From Ampullaceana balthica (taxonomy: Eukaryota > Mollusca > Gastropoda > Lymnaeidae), in the NCBI GenBank assembly GCA_944989445.1, contig CALYLW010000122.1:1070001-1134000 (forward strand): DNA of 64,000 nucleotides, written 5' to 3'. Below the pieces are notes generated by a model. That model made no database searches. It was given only the letters and a program-made list of their open reading frames with translations, and was not told the origin of the DNA. Of this stretch, positions 23,101-35,504 are shown in pieces. The position numbers and the translations under genes were made by a program. Each line of letters begins with the position of its first letter. Positions within the stretch are counted from its first letter, which is position 1.

Positions 23101-26100
23101 AAATTTTTTTTTGGGGTCATTTTATTTATTTCTTTTGTTCCCAAAATTGTTTTTAAAAAAATTGACCTAAGAAATGTTTAAAAACTTTTTCTCCATATAA
23201 TTACGTGACTTGACTGAGATTTTTGAACATTTATGATTTTTCTCTTAGAATTATGTGTTTTACTTAGAATTATGATTAGTTTTCTTATATTTTTGTATGT
23301 TTAGTGTACATATGAAAGCTCCTCGCTGTGTAATTTACTTTGTATCAACATTGCATCTCTGGCTGTGATTATGTATAAGTTATTCATATTTCCATGTTGT
23401 GTTGTTGTTTTTCTGTTTGATCGGTGAGGTAAAAAAAATAGGACACAGATTTTGAAACTTCTTTCAATAAAAAATGTGACAATGAGATCACAATGGATAC
23501 AAACCTTTTAGATAAAAATCTGTAAAGAAATTTTTTTTAAAAAAATGTTATTATGTCTTAGTTTTGAGATCAAATAGTTAACTTAAAATCATTTGAATAC
23601 TTTCTTTTTGTTCATCTGAAATTTTGAGGGAAAAGTGATTTTTTTATATGGAATTTAAATTTTTCTCTTTTAAAAAAAAATAGATTTGGCGTTTGATTTT
23701 TATAATTCTCCTGACAAGCAAAAAAAAATTAATTAATTTTAGACTTGGGTTCATAATTTTTCCATGAGGCAAACATAGAATTCAAGCATCTCTCTTTTGT
23801 TGTATGATTGCCCTGTTAACACAGTGATAATACATTTGCCAGAAACATCTGTCCAATAGTTTCTGATAGTCGCCCGCTTCCCTTGGTTCCCTAGTTAATA
23901 AACAGCTCCCCGCTATCTTAGATCTGATAGCATTTAAATACTTCTAATGAAATCAAAGCGACGCCCGTCTCAGGCGTGGGGAACCTTTGTGTGCTAAAAA
24001 TTTGTTTTTGAAGGAGGGCACATCACATTTCATTGGGAGCTTTATTCTAAGTTTGAGATCAATTGTTGATTGTTAGTGGGGAAAAAAATGTTTAACAGTG
24101 TGTCAGTAACAGCATGCAGAGAACATTTTCAACTTGAATTAATGTTTTTCATGATTATAAATGATGACCCTGTCAGCTAAAAAAAAAGTTCAAATTAGTT
24201 GTCCTTTATAATAAAAAAAAATCAAAATTTTTTTTTCAAGTTTAAAAAAAATAATTTATGATGGTTTGTTTAATAAATTGATTCAAATATGATGTTTTTG
24301 TAAATCTAGTAAATAAAAAAAAACAAACAAAGTGTTAATGTATTCATTTGATTTTAAAACAAATACAAGGTAATACTTCCATGATTATGTTGTCATTTAT
24401 GTGTCAGAATAATATGTACTATAAACTGTAGTATAAAATATGATTTTGTGCAAATATTCAATTTCAGAGATGAAATTATATTTCACATCAGGTCAACAAA
24501 GCTTGCAACAAAAATCCATTTATAGTGTCCGACTTGTGTCAGTTCTCAAAATATAAGACTGGAAGATCATCCTTTTATTTTTTTTTAAATTATTATTTTT
24601 TTAAAAAAAACAACATTTTTTACATATTTAGAGCATCTCATTAAATCAGATTGAGTTTAAATTGCAGTTATTTCATCAATATGTATCGATTTCTTTAGAC
24701 ACAAAATTAGTTAGTGCTTTGATGGTCTTTTAAATATAAATTGTCATAAAAATTATTGTTGTAATTTAATGTAATGAAATATTTTCCGTGTTAACATAAA
24801 GAATCTTCACTGTCCTTCTCAACATGACTTAAAATGTATACCTATTGGTATAAATATATGACAAAGTTTAGCTGTGTCTTGTGTGTGTAGCCTAAGTATA
24901 ATATATCAATTCTGTATCTGTAAATTAATGCCCCTGTATATTAAACATTGTACATTAGTCTCAAGTTTACTGTCAAGAAGAAAAAAAAAGAAAGAAAACA
25001 AAACAAAAAAGACTTTTTAAAAAAAAAGCCATAAGCCATTTCTTGATATTAGCTATCATTGTTCTGTGCTGGTCCATTATGTTGGCAATCAAAAAAGGTG
25101 GCACTGACTTAGTTGTCACCAGACAGTTGGTCCATTTGTCACATTTATAGTTTGATATTACGTTATCATCCTTCATTATCGGTTCTTTGATTCTAACATG
25201 AAATCTTGTTACTATCTTTAGAATGATGACACTGTCAGAATTAGTTAATCTGCTCTCGTCATAATCTTGACAATTCCAAATATCACATCCTGATGTGCTA
25301 ACATGATGGAATTATTCAATTTTAGTTCGGTGAACTGTCCTACGAGGCAATTAAGTTTTTAAAAAAGTTAACTCTACAAAATATTTGTGTCCTCCAGTAA
25401 TAATTGACAAGTGTAATAAAAAACTAATCGTGATGAAGCCGTGAAAAGTGTAGAAGATTTTTCAAAGGCTGAACATTTGTGTATCTTTTTTTTTAGAGTT
25501 ATACCTAATTGTAGTAAGTGGAATTAATATTTTTAATTAAACAAAAAATCTGATGAATTATGTCCCTTGAGACCAGATTATTCAATGTGGTATACAGCCA
25601 CCTTTTCTTTATATAAAACTCTGTGTAACATTTCTGACCATGTGCAATAATAATTAACTGACCACAAGTGTCCAACAATTCAAAAAGTTTTTTTTTCTTA
25701 ATCAACTTGTAAAAAATTATCTTATTTTTCAAAAACAGAGAAATGATTTTTGTAAAAAATAATCTGTTAATATGTCGCCAGATTTTTTTCGTTAGCTTCA
25801 AAATGTTTGGTATTTTCCTCGTGTCATTTTTAAGTTCATGTCCTTACCTCAAATATTCGTGTGACTCAAGTGAAGGGTTTTTTTTTCTTTTTCTCCCCGC
25901 TCATGAATTTCATGTTCAGTGTCATGGTATTGCTAATGATAAAAGCTAACAACTGATCTTGTCATTGAATTGTACAATTTTGTTTTCAAAAGTGAATTGG
26001 CATCGGATTCAAGAACGCTCCGGCACGCTTTCTTAAGTTGCCAGATAAAAGAAAACAACAACAGTATCCTTCCATTAAAGAGTAGACATCTAGGGGGGAG

Positions 26101-27489
26101 AAAATGAATGCTGCGATTTAGAAAAAAAATAAAAAATTAATGGAAATTAAATTCTGCATAAGCAGCATAAAATCAGTCATTATGATTACACCTTTAAACA
26201 GTAAATTGGAGGGGCGGGGGGGAATAATTTAAACTGTATATGTCTGGGAAAAAAATGTTTGAACAAAAAGATGCACCTAGGTGACTATAAATTTTAAAAT
26301 ATCTCCAATGAATTAATTTAAACCTTTCAAAATACTTGTGCACTGTACATTCTAACGGTAAATAATAGACTTAAATCTTTTTGTATAGAATAACTAATTC
26401 CATGACATTTTTTTTTCGGGGGATGGGGGGTGATTTCCGTTTCTCCCAAATCGTACCCAACGTGCCAATGATTCCTGTGATACAAAGTATGACTTTTTGT
26501 GAAGGGGAATTGCCTTCCCGCAGCCGTCATCTCTGTCTGTTCCATCGTTGAACGTCTTCGATAATTATACAACAGAGATCAGAGGGCATAATTTTGTAAT
26601 TTTTTTTTCGAATTTCGAGGGAAGGAAAAGATGTTGTAGAAAGATGAATCTGTTGTGTTGGCACAGCGGGTGGTGGTGCGATATGTGATCAGAACACAAA
26701 AATTCACTCATTTGTGAGGGGCAATTTTATTGTTATTATGAATAGTTTTTAAAAAAAACAACAAAAAAGCTCTTGTTTTCATGTTTTCAATTTTGTCTGG
26801 TTGCAGTTTTTTGCTTGTGCATTTGCTCCTAAAAAAATAAAAATGAAGAAGCAACAATAAAATTTTGCGAGTAAAAAAAAACAACAAACAACCGAGACGT
26901 TTCGTTTTAGTCATTTATTTATTTTTTGCTGTGTTTTTTGTCTGTAAAAAAAAATACCCTTAAAACTTTATAATGAAAAAAAAATAATAAAAGAGACCAT
27001 TTTTTAGACTTCTATAATGAAACAAAGTACATGTATTGATATTTAAACACCTCTCATTGCCCGATGATATATTCATGGACTTTTAGGACTCTCAAACGAA
27101 ACGCTATCAACAATAATTTTTAAAAAAGAGCTAAATATTATGGTGAATACTTATTTGTTCACTTCACTGTTTTCATGTCATCTTCTGACTGGTAAATAAC
27201 TGCAAGAAACTTAACAAAATCGTTACAATACAAACGCAATACAAGTCCCACGCTTATAACAACGCACAGTTTGAAACTAGCAGGGTCGTGTTTATTTTGT
27301 TTATTGATAAAATAAAATAAATAATGTTATCGATTCTGTAAATAAAATATAATACGGTAATTAATAAATGAAATAAGTAACGGTATCGATTCAGTTTTAT
27401 TCACACAGTTGATACAGCGCTAAGGTGACAAACACTAACAGTGGCCGTGCACATTCCGAACACAGTTACATGTATCATATCTTATAAAT

Positions 27490-27825
27490 ATATATATATA
27501 TAAACAATATAATAGCCCAAGTCACAGGTTGGAAGGATCCGTAGCGCTATGACATCATTTTTGAGCTTATATTTAAGTACATATATTATTATACAAGGCG
27601 AGCATCAGGAGATGTGCAAAATTCTAAAAGTTTCTTTTAAAAAAATATGACGTCATAGTTTTAGCTTATATTTAGATTTTGGAAAAGAGAGCGATGTAAA
27701 ATGAGGATTTATAATTATAAAATAGTATGTTTACATTTCAGGAAATTTAATATTTCGTATTTATCAAACATGGATAAGTTACTTGGGCTTTTTACCAAAA
27801 AAAGTGGGCGCCCTAAAACCCCTAG
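27490..27825 (+). mobile_element. Helentron/HINE-like non-autonomous element, copy 1
   Basis: It begins with ACAATATAATAGCCCAAGTC and ends GTGGGCGCCC..CCCCTAG. Near the 3' end ACTTGGGCTTTTT is the inverse of the 5' AGCCCAAGT, the subterminal inverted repeat expected of Helentron-type elements. Copy 2 follows head to tail. Confidence 0.6.
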
Positions 27826-28142
27826 TATATATAAAAACAATATAAAAGCCCAAGTCACTCACTCCCGTAACGTTGAGGGACATAGAAGAGTCCATAGCAG
27901 TCAGCATATTTTTTTTAAAATTGAAAATATAGACTTAAAATCATAATCATTTTGGTTTCGATATTAACAGAGCGTGTGGTGTTTCTCGCCGTAAAATATT
28001 ATATGACGTAAATTACCCAAACAATTATAAAATACTTTGTGTACATTTCAAGATGTTTAATATTTCGTATTTATCAAACAAGGATAAGGTACTTGGGCTT
28101 TAGAAAAAAAAATGGGCGCCTTAGGCGCCCTACATCCCCTAG
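27826..28142 (+). mobile_element. Helentron/HINE-like non-autonomous element, copy 2
   Basis: It starts with TATATAAAAACAATATAAAA then GCCCAAGTCAC. It ends with a perfect hairpin (GGGCGCC TTA GGCGCCC, 28114-28130), nine spacer bases and CTAG, followed by T. ACTTGGGCTTT lies upstream of the hairpin as the inverse of the 5' GCCCAAGT. It contains an uninterrupted ATCATTTTGG at 27946-27955, the empty site for the insertion in copy 3. Confidence 0.7.
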
Positions 28143-28353
28143 TATATATTATATATAACGAGATTTCTAGTTTAGCTCAATGACATTTCAAGAAGCAGCA
28201 AGCCAAGAGATAGAAGAAGATCCAGCCAGTTGCCTTCTATTGAGCTTGGCTTTCTCGTCTGAAAATACTTTTGCATTAGTCAATTGAGAAAGCTTAAATT
28301 TATTGTTTTTATCACACAATTCGTTCGTGTATCTTGTATTTTATCTAAAAGCT

Positions 28354-28359
28354 TTATTG
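28354..28359 (-). promoter_or_regulatory. Poly(A) signal AATAAA of the claudin-like gene
   Basis: TTTATT on the plus strand reads AATAAA in the gene's direction, about 42 bases past the stop of the downstream tail frame. Confidence 0.5.
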
Positions 28360-28400
28360 CAGTCCTATTCTATGTGAAAATATGAGCAGTTCTGTTAATT

Positions 28401-31400
28401 TTAATCGCTCGCTTCTAGAATTCTCTTTCTCTTCTTGTCCGTGCACATCGACCCCATTCTCTGAAATCTCTTCATCCGCTCCTCCCTCATCGACGTTTCA
28501 AGTGGTTGAACCGCCTTCTTGTCGTCGAGCGATTTCTCATCGCTCGATCTCTTCATCTCGCGCCTTTCCTTCTCATTCGTGGCGGAGTCTTCACTAGAGT
28601 TAAGCTCCACTTTTCCCCCATCAAGCCGAGCTCCGTGGGATTGCCTCCTAGCCCCATCGCCCTCTTCCCCCCGACTCTCTTCTTTCTTTTTCCGGCGCCA
28701 TAGACATTCTTCCCGTTCCTCTTCCAAAGAATTACCTGACGTCACATCCGGCTTTATAGACGTTGACCTCGCAGTTTCAACAGACGAACTTGCATGCTGT
28801 TTAACAGAACGACCCTCCGTACGCGCACCAGATTCCTCTGTGGATTCTTCGCAACTGTTTTTACCTTCCAGAAATCGACCAACGGCCACCAGGGCGTCCT
28901 GGACGATCGACCCTCTCCTGCCTCGCTGGTCACAGGTTGCGGCTATTCTTAGACGGCATTTCTCAGCCTCGTTCGGAGTGTTGGGATGGGAAAGCGGCTG
29001 ATCAGAAGCCGGGACTTTTTTCTTAGACGCAATGACGTATTTACTAGAAGAATCGCCCACGTCTGCTTTGTTCATCGACGATTTTGGTTGGGGCTGGGCG
29101 ACGGCTATCCCGCTCAAAGTGTTTAGGGCTATTCATCTCCTGCGATGACTTGATGAAAACGGCTTTGGGTGAGTTGTAAATATCCCTGGTCACCCGACAA
29201 CGCCTCCGCTCTCTGTCGTTATCGCCAAACCTCACGAGATTCTCCTCTTCCACTTCCGGCATGCTGGTCGGAGCCTCGCTTGAATCGACGTTGGCTGATT
29301 TCACCAGCGGGATCCTTTTCGCGCCTCTCGCCCCATCCGCGTTTTTTGAATGGCTGTCGTTTAGCCCGCCCCCCGTAGATTTGACACCACCTTCGTGCTG
29401 TGACGCCGCTTCGTTGACTAATATCACGTTCGTGTTGTGTTTAAATCTCTTAGTCTTAATGCCAGCATCCGGGTACTTCACGGACCGGCTTTTTTCAGCG
29501 GCGGCCCTATTCATCGCAGCCCCCACCGCGATTGCTAGCCTCCCCCCTCTCGGAGGGCTCCCCTCTGCTCTTTTAGCGCCCCTCTCCGAACCCGCCGCCG
29601 CCTGCTGCGCGACGACGTCTGGTGTATGATGCTTCCCGACCAGCTCCACCATCCTGTCCCTCACCTCCTGCCCCTTTCTCAATCGCCCCGAGCCCTGCAC
29701 CGCATCGAACTCGTGTGAGCGGTTCCTGGTGACGTAGTCGGCGACGCTGAGCAACGCTCCCAGGAGGAATGCCAAGGACGCAGCTATGACGCAGTAGCGT
29801 GACCAGCCGATGACGAGCGACACGACCCCAGGCCTTCGTTCTTCCGCCAGGTCAAGTTGGTAGAGCGCCAAGGTGGCACCAAGGGACAGTGCTGAAAGTA
29901 AATGAAATCAGAATTGGAATCGATTGTGCTATACATTCACACAGTTAATACAGCGCTGTAAAGTGGCACCATGAGACAGTACTGAAAATAACGGAAATGA
30001 GCATTGGTAGCTATTCTGCTATATATCCACACAGTTGATACAGCGCCAAGGTGGCCCCAAGGGGCCGTGCTGAAAGTAAAGGCAATCAGCGCATTATATC
30101 CACCAGCAGCTTGTTGACAAACTCAGATCTGGAAAGACTTATCTATTGTCCTGCAAAGATATAAAACCAAGTAATAAAAACCCGAATGAGTATTTAAACT
30201 CAATGTCCAACAAAGAATATCCTATTTTTGTATTCAAGGGAAATCATTCTAGAGTCACACCAATAATTTGTCAATATAAAGCGCACCGCGCAACAGAGTC
30301 AAATATCAGCATTCACAAAGCGGGAACACCCCATTAACTATAAATAATATAAAAGCCTATATAGGTCACTCATTCTGTCGCATTCCGTAACGCTGAGGGA
30401 CATAGTAGGCCTACAACAGTCCATAGCAGTTAAAAAAGAAAGGTATCATTTTGGATTACATGTCAAAAAGGCGAAAACAAAAAGGGCGAAAAAAGAGCGA
30501 CGTCAAAAGAGCGAAAACGAAAATAGCTAAAGTAAAAAAAGGCGAAAGTCAAAATGGGCGTAACAAAAAAGGCGAAAATAAAAAGGCGAATTAAAAAGGC
30601 TATTAAAAAGGGCGAAAGTAAAACTAAGTGAACTATATGCACCTGAGATTAAATTCAAATTTATTAAAAATTTTCAATCAAATGTTCACATAATAATAGT
30701 AATGTAGTGACAATATTTAAATATGATAATGTAGTGTAATATCTATGACTATACTAAGGGGCCGTCCATAAAGTACGTCACGCTCCAGAGGGGGGGAGGG
30801 GGTGTAAGAAAGTGTGACAGTTTGTGACAGGGGGGAGGGGGGGTCCTTCCATGTGTGATGTCACGCTGTTTTATATTAAATTTTGTTAATAAAAACAATA
30901 TTTTTGTTCGAAAGTGTGACGTACTTTAGGAGGGGGGGTCTGAGATGTGTGATAGTTTGTGACAGGGGGGAGTTAAAAATGGTCAAAAATAACGTGACGT
31001 ACTTTGTGGACGGCCCCTAAGCTTGAAGTTTAAAGTTATGAGCGATGCCACTCAGAAAATTCGAATCCTAACCCTGACATGATTTCGCATTTTTATCTTT
31101 CGCCTTAATTGTTGAGCCTTTTTTGTCTTTCGCCTTTTTCATTTTCGCTCTTATTGTTTCGCCCTTTTGTCGTGACACCATCATTTTGGTTTCGAGATTT
31201 ACAGAGCGTGTGGTGTTTCTCGCCGTAAAATATTATATGACGTGAATTACACAAACAATTATGAAATACTTTGTGTAGCCTACATTTCAGGAAATTTAAT
31301 GTTTCGTATTTATTAAACAAGGATAAGTTACTTGGGCTTTTGAAAAAGCTATTGTTTGGCTTTGTTTCAACCCGATAGATGTTATGGTTGGCGAGAAATT

Positions 31401-33577
31401 GACAAAATACTTATATTTTTTCGATTTTTTTTATTTTCCAGGAAATCCAGTAAACCTTTTCGGTATTTTTTTTTACCCTTGCAGATCCTTGAGACCTGTT
31501 ATGGTTCAGGAGGAGTTGCAGGATCAAGCATTACAGACATTTTAAATATATAAACGCAATATTTCCTATGGGAAATTGCGTTAAAAAACAACAACTTTGA
31601 ATAAAAGCATCGAGGTTAAAAAAAAATTCGCATTGTATTTTATGTGGTTAGGAATTTGACGTATTTTGTACACCGTGTTTACTACTTGTCATACAGACCT
31701 GCTTGTTACACATTTGTGTTTTCAAGTTCACGCATTAAATTTCTGTTAAACTTTAACCCGACGCTTGAGTTGAATTTATTTCAAGTGAACCTCACCCCTA
31801 GAAACATAACACTCTTTAAAAATGACTTTGCAAATTAAAACGAAACTATAACTTTTTTTTACTACTTTAATGCAAAAAAAAATATCTATCCTCTAATTTG
31901 TAATCTGAAGAAAAACGACTTTAGAAAGCTAGATGGCAATAATCGGGGTCACAAGGACAGCGTTTAAAGAAATCACATGTCATGTCATGTCATGTCATGT
32001 GTCAATAAACAAGGCACAAGGGATGCAAAATATGTTATTTAAACAGGGTATGTATAGGCCTGTTAGGAACAACAACGCTTAAATAACAATACTTTTTTTT
32101 TACAAATCTAAAAGCCTGATTGTAGTCTGACCCATGTTCTGTCCTTCTCAAAGCCAGCAATGATGTTTTACCCAGTGCGGTTAACTCAAGGTGCCAAATT
32201 TTCCCAGGCAGGAGTAAAAAAAAATTCCCAAATTAGACTAAAAATTCCCACATGCATTAAATTTTGTTGGCGAAGCAATCTCAAATATTCCCATATTTAA
32301 GGCAAAATCCTCATAAATTCCCATTTCTTTAAATTTGCCTAATTTGGCCCCCCAAAAAATTCCCACGATTTGGGAAATTTCCCAGGAGTCAACAGCACTG
32401 GTTTTACCACTCACCCAGGAGAAATGAGAAGTAGGACATGCCTGTGCCGACATTCTTGGTCCTGCAGCTTTTGTTGCAGACGGCGAGGCAGGACACCTGG
32501 AGGACAAACACCGACAGGAGGACTGTGGCCGTACACATTCCGAAGACAATGACGAAAACAGCTGTGGGGATGGTAAACGAACTGAGAATTGCGTTTCATA
32601 ACACTGACACGAACAATTGTGACATATCACCTCATCTAGAGCAGTCTCACCTCATGTTACCATCTAGAGCGGTCTCACCTCTTACCTAAAGCAGTATCAC
32701 CTCATATTACCACCTAGAGCAGTCTCACCTCATATTACCGTCTAGAGCAGTCTCACCTCATATCACCGTCTAGAGCAGTCTCTCCTTATATTACCATCTA
32801 GAGCGGTCTCACCTCTTATTACCACCTTGAGCAGTCTCACCTCATATTACCATCTATAGCAATCTCACCTCATATTACCCCACCTAGAGCTGCCTCGAGT
32901 CGCAACTCGTAATACCATCCATAGCAGCCTCGCCCAATAATATTTCATAGTAATAGCAGTTTCATTCATTAATATCATTCAGGGCAGTCAACCCAAAATT
33001 TTCCCTCGACAGTCTCCACCTACTTAACATACAGAGCAGTCACACCCCTACATAGCAGTCTCATCCTTCATTACCTTTACTGAACTCATCCATTACAATA
33101 TTAACCTATATTTTCATTCATAGCAAGCTCACCCCCCTCTCCATAATATCGCAAGTGTTGAATAGATCACAGTCTTTCCATCATAAGACTAATAATGTAA
33201 ATTCTAATTTCTTTAACACCAATGTCTGTTAACGTATACAAGTTTTTTTTAAGGAATTCACTCCCCTTAGTCTAATTCTCACACCTGATTTGATTCCCTT
33301 TATTCGATTGTGCTTTTCTTGGGGTGGTTTGGGGGGGGGCTTACGATGGGCGGTGGAAAGCTGGTTGGGAAATCTACTCACTTCTTGTCTCTGAGACGTG
33401 CAGCATCTCGCACCCCTTCTTGTAGCAGCTGACCACCAGACCCGTGGTCCAGATCTCCCCGGTGGACCATTCGACCAGTGTCCAGCACGGGGTCGAGTAC
33501 CCAGCGAGGAGGCTGGACACGCCCACCAGATGGAAGAAAAGCGATAGATTCAGATACCAGCTTGGTGACCTTGTCAT
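28401..33577 (-). CDS. Claudin/PMP22-like four-helix membrane protein with long charged tail
   Basis: Three exons join in phase: 33577-33382, 32561-32415 and 29891 down to 28401. Residues 9-29 form helix 1. The extracellular loop has the claudin-superfamily signature (W43, W43xxGL, C51, C56 in EIWTTGLVVSCYKKGCEM). Helices 2-4 follow at about 67-87 (VFVIVFGMCTATVLLSVFVL), 105-125 and 138-160. These proteins act at junctions or as channel subunits; no subfamily is claimed. The tail runs 281 codons to a stop at 29044. An overlapping frame (29117-28401, 238 codons, equally charged) continues it if one base is skipped, which would give about 600 residues. The start used is ATG at 33575-33577, inside a minisatellite, and is uncertain. 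The function of the tail is unknown. Confidence 0.75.
29892..30336. other. Intron of the claudin-like gene; local repeat
   Basis: Degenerate repeats of the exon edge occur here (TACAGCGC..AGGTGGC.CCA..GG.CAGT.CTGAAA at about 29,940-30,070), each about 65 bp. They look like partial duplicates of the acceptor region at 29892. Confidence 0.55.
30455..31179. mobile_element. Foldback element with GGCGAAA-repeat TIRs and a 10-bp target duplication
   Basis: ATCATTTTGG is duplicated at 30445-30454 and 31180-31189. The left arm repeats AAAAAGGCGAAAA and AGGGCGAAA. The right arm is its inverse (TTTCGCCTTTTT, TTTCGCCCTTTTGTCGTG). The style resembles the element at 10881-11313. It hosts a MITE at 30758-31017. 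Confidence 0.75.
30758..31017. mobile_element. GGGGCCGTCC MITE, copy 1, TAA target duplication
   Basis: Ends GGGGCCGTCCATAAAGTACG and, inverted, GGGGCCGTCCACAAAGTACG are flanked by TAA on both sides. The G-rich interior repeats GTGACAGTTTGTGACAGGGG. It is 260 bp and non-coding. A sister copy lies at 62915-63198. Confidence 0.85.
31350..32410. other. Intron of the claudin-like gene; no clear features
   Basis: This is AT-rich sequence with a short CATGT repeat near 31978-32000 and a patch of TTCCCA repeats at 32180-32390. No coding was recognised. Confidence 0.6.
32622..32900. repeat. 28-bp minisatellite, about 10 copies
   Basis: The unit contains CTAGAGCAGTCTCACCTCAT and ATTACCAT. It starts about 60 bp from the middle exon of the claudin-like gene, in its first intron, and decays towards 33150. 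Confidence 0.9.
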
Positions 33578-33704
33578 CACAGTTACCAGCCTGGCGACCT
33601 TGTCGTCACAGTTACCAGCTTGGCGACCTTGTCATCACAGTTACCAGTCTGGCGACCTTGTCGTCACAGTTACCAGCCTGGCGACCTTGTCGTCATCATT
33701 TGGG
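33556..33704. repeat. 29-bp minisatellite overlapping the first claudin-like exon
   Basis: Five copies around ACCAGCYTGGCGACCTTGTC are followed by RTCACAGTT. The first copy lies inside the reading frame and contains the proposed start codon at 33575-33577; the rest lie just upstream in the gene's direction. Confidence 0.9.
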
Positions 33705-33717
33705 GAAGTTATCTCGA

Positions 33718-34003
33718 ACACGATAGGAAGATTGGTCCCATGAACATTGCTTCAGGAAGATAGGTCCCATGAACATTGCTTCAGGAAGATTGGTCCCATG
33801 AACATTGCTCAGGAAGATTGGTTCCATGAATATTATTTCAGGAAGAATGGTCACATGAACATCGCTTCAGGAAGAGTGGTCACATGAACATCGCTTCAGG
33901 AAGAGTGGTCCCATGAATATTATTTCAGGAAATTGGTCCCATAAACATCGGTTCATGAAGATTGGTACCCATAAGCATTGCTTCAGGAAGATTGGTCCCA
34001 TGT
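33718..34003. repeat. 29-30-bp minisatellite, about 9-10 copies
   Basis: The unit contains GGAAGATTGGTCCCATGAAC and ATTGCTTCA. It directly follows the 29-bp array. Confidence 0.9.
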
Positions 34004-34339
34004 TTTAAAAAAATTACAATTTAAAACATCAGATGCAATAAGAACAAAAGAATAATGTACCTACTGGTCAGACTTATACATTACTAGATATGCATATTCT
34101 GTATGTGACTCATCTACCAAAGAAAAATGAGAAATTATTCGTATAAATTCGAAAATGAGCTTCAAGATTGTTTCGCGTATGAATATCAACAACTGACAAG
34201 AGTAACATCATCAGTTAAAATTACTAAACCTAGAAACACTTAGAGGAAAGATCAAAGAGCAAAGTAGTGATAATACATAAGTCTATTAGTTTTAACTTGG
34301 AAATACAACACAAAGATAATCTACTACAACCCTCGGGTA

Positions 34340-34539
34340 GACATGGGGATAAAAACACTTTTATTATTCCATATGCAAGATCAAACACATACACATCTTC
34401 CGTCTCTATTCTCGTCTGGCATTGTGTAGAATGGTTTGCCTGAATAAACTAGAAAACCCCAACCAACTATCAACAATTACAACTCTAATAAAAATGCAGG
34501 ACAAGACACAAACCATGGGAAAGCGTTGGACGCATTAAA
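34340..34539 (+). mobile_element. Decayed LINE tail, related to 44680-44930
   Basis: Broken frames resemble the last residues of LINE reverse transcriptases (an NGLPE-type motif near 34435). The text matches another decayed copy near 44,760-44,900 (GCCTGAA, CCAAC..ACTAT, AAACCATGG). It is interrupted at 34540 and seems to resume after 35288. Confidence 0.35.
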
Positions 34540-35288
34540 CAGTGGCGTCACTAGGGGATGTGTGGAGGGGTCGGGCCGCCCCGGGTGACACCATCAGGGG
34601 GTGACACCAAAACCTAAAAAAACACTGTGAAAGCCCTTCCCCTCACACACAGTTTACTCCCCCCCCCACAGTGGGATTTTCCCTAACTCGAAAACTCTGT
34701 AAGTCGATTTTTTCGCGTACCCTCTGAGTTCGACTTTACTCGAATTATTTTTGAGTCAAAAGGCCACATTATACCTTTTCTGGATAAAAATATTCTTTAA
34801 TAATGATTGAATTTAATAATGAAAGTTACAAAAGAAAGGCAAATTACACATATATTTTTATCACTTCAAACGTTAGACGAAATTTAAAAAAAAATAATTA
34901 TTAAACGATCTTAAAGTATGACAGACAAGACTTAAACTTTGAAAAAATATCATTAATTTAATTAATAATCTATTTTTTTAAAGTTGAAGGCTTGTCTACC
35001 TCGTTGGTAGTCCATCTTGAAACATTAGCACCTATTACAACTATCGCCTCAAATCTTCATCTGCGCTCTTTTGTTGTGTGCTATTTTACGAGTCACGAAA
35101 TGAATTAGTAAGTTACGCTAGCAGTGACGTGGGTTGCGGACCGCACCGGGTGACACCAAAATGTAAAATTCTGTATGATCTCGTTATTTGGCACTGGAAG
35201 ACTCGGGAGAGTTCTATAGGTTAATTCGTGAGGGGGTGACACCATGAGCTACCGCCCCGGGTGACACCAACCCTAGTGACGCCTCTTG
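34540..35288. mobile_element. hAT-like element with CAGTGGCGTCACTAGGG ends
   Basis: The left end CAGTGGCGTCACTAGGG returns inverted at 35271-35287 as CCCTAGTGACGCCTCTT. Both sides carry CCCCGGGTGACACCA text, and a second internal copy starts near 35122. It is related to the MITE at 5937-6190 and has no coding. Confidence 0.6.
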
Positions 35289-35504
35289 GACGAAATAATC
35301 TTTGGTATAGACGAAGCGTCTGTAATATATACGATAATATTTTGAAAAATAAAAATAATTTACCTAAATGCCCCGTTCTCAATAAACATTAATAATCATA
35401 TTAAGAGATGACCTGGGATGAAAATTTAAAATTCAAAGCCCTCTAAAAGGTCAGGTCAAAGTTTCTTATTTTTTTCATAGATCTAAAGACTAAATGGCGG
35501 AACT

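Larger units (their letters stand above)
20200..28350. other. KIF1A 3' UTR of unknown length, then AT-rich intergenic DNA
   Basis: No coding sequence was recognised between the KIF1A stop and the claudin-like gene. Long T and A runs and several AATAAA-type signals (for example 23467-23472) are present, but none stands out. A 19-bp repeat with GACAGATATCATAAATAAT occurs near 20748-20810. From about 27,490 the region holds Helentron-like elements. Confidence 0.6.
30337..31345 (+). mobile_element. Helentron/HINE-like copy 3, split by a nested insertion
   Basis: The left part (30337-30454, ATATAAAAGCC..GTCACTCATTC and CGTAACGCTGAGGGACATAG) and the right part (31180-31345, TTTCGAGATTTACAGAGCGT to ACTTGGGCTTTT) match copy 2 on either side of its ATCATTTTGG. 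The terminal hairpin and CTAG are missing here. Confidence 0.7.

Noticed and set aside
29169..29629. Plus-strand ORFs opposite the claudin-like tail (also 28382-29001)
   Set aside because: The minus frames join spliced membrane exons in phase; the plus frames have no splice or family support.
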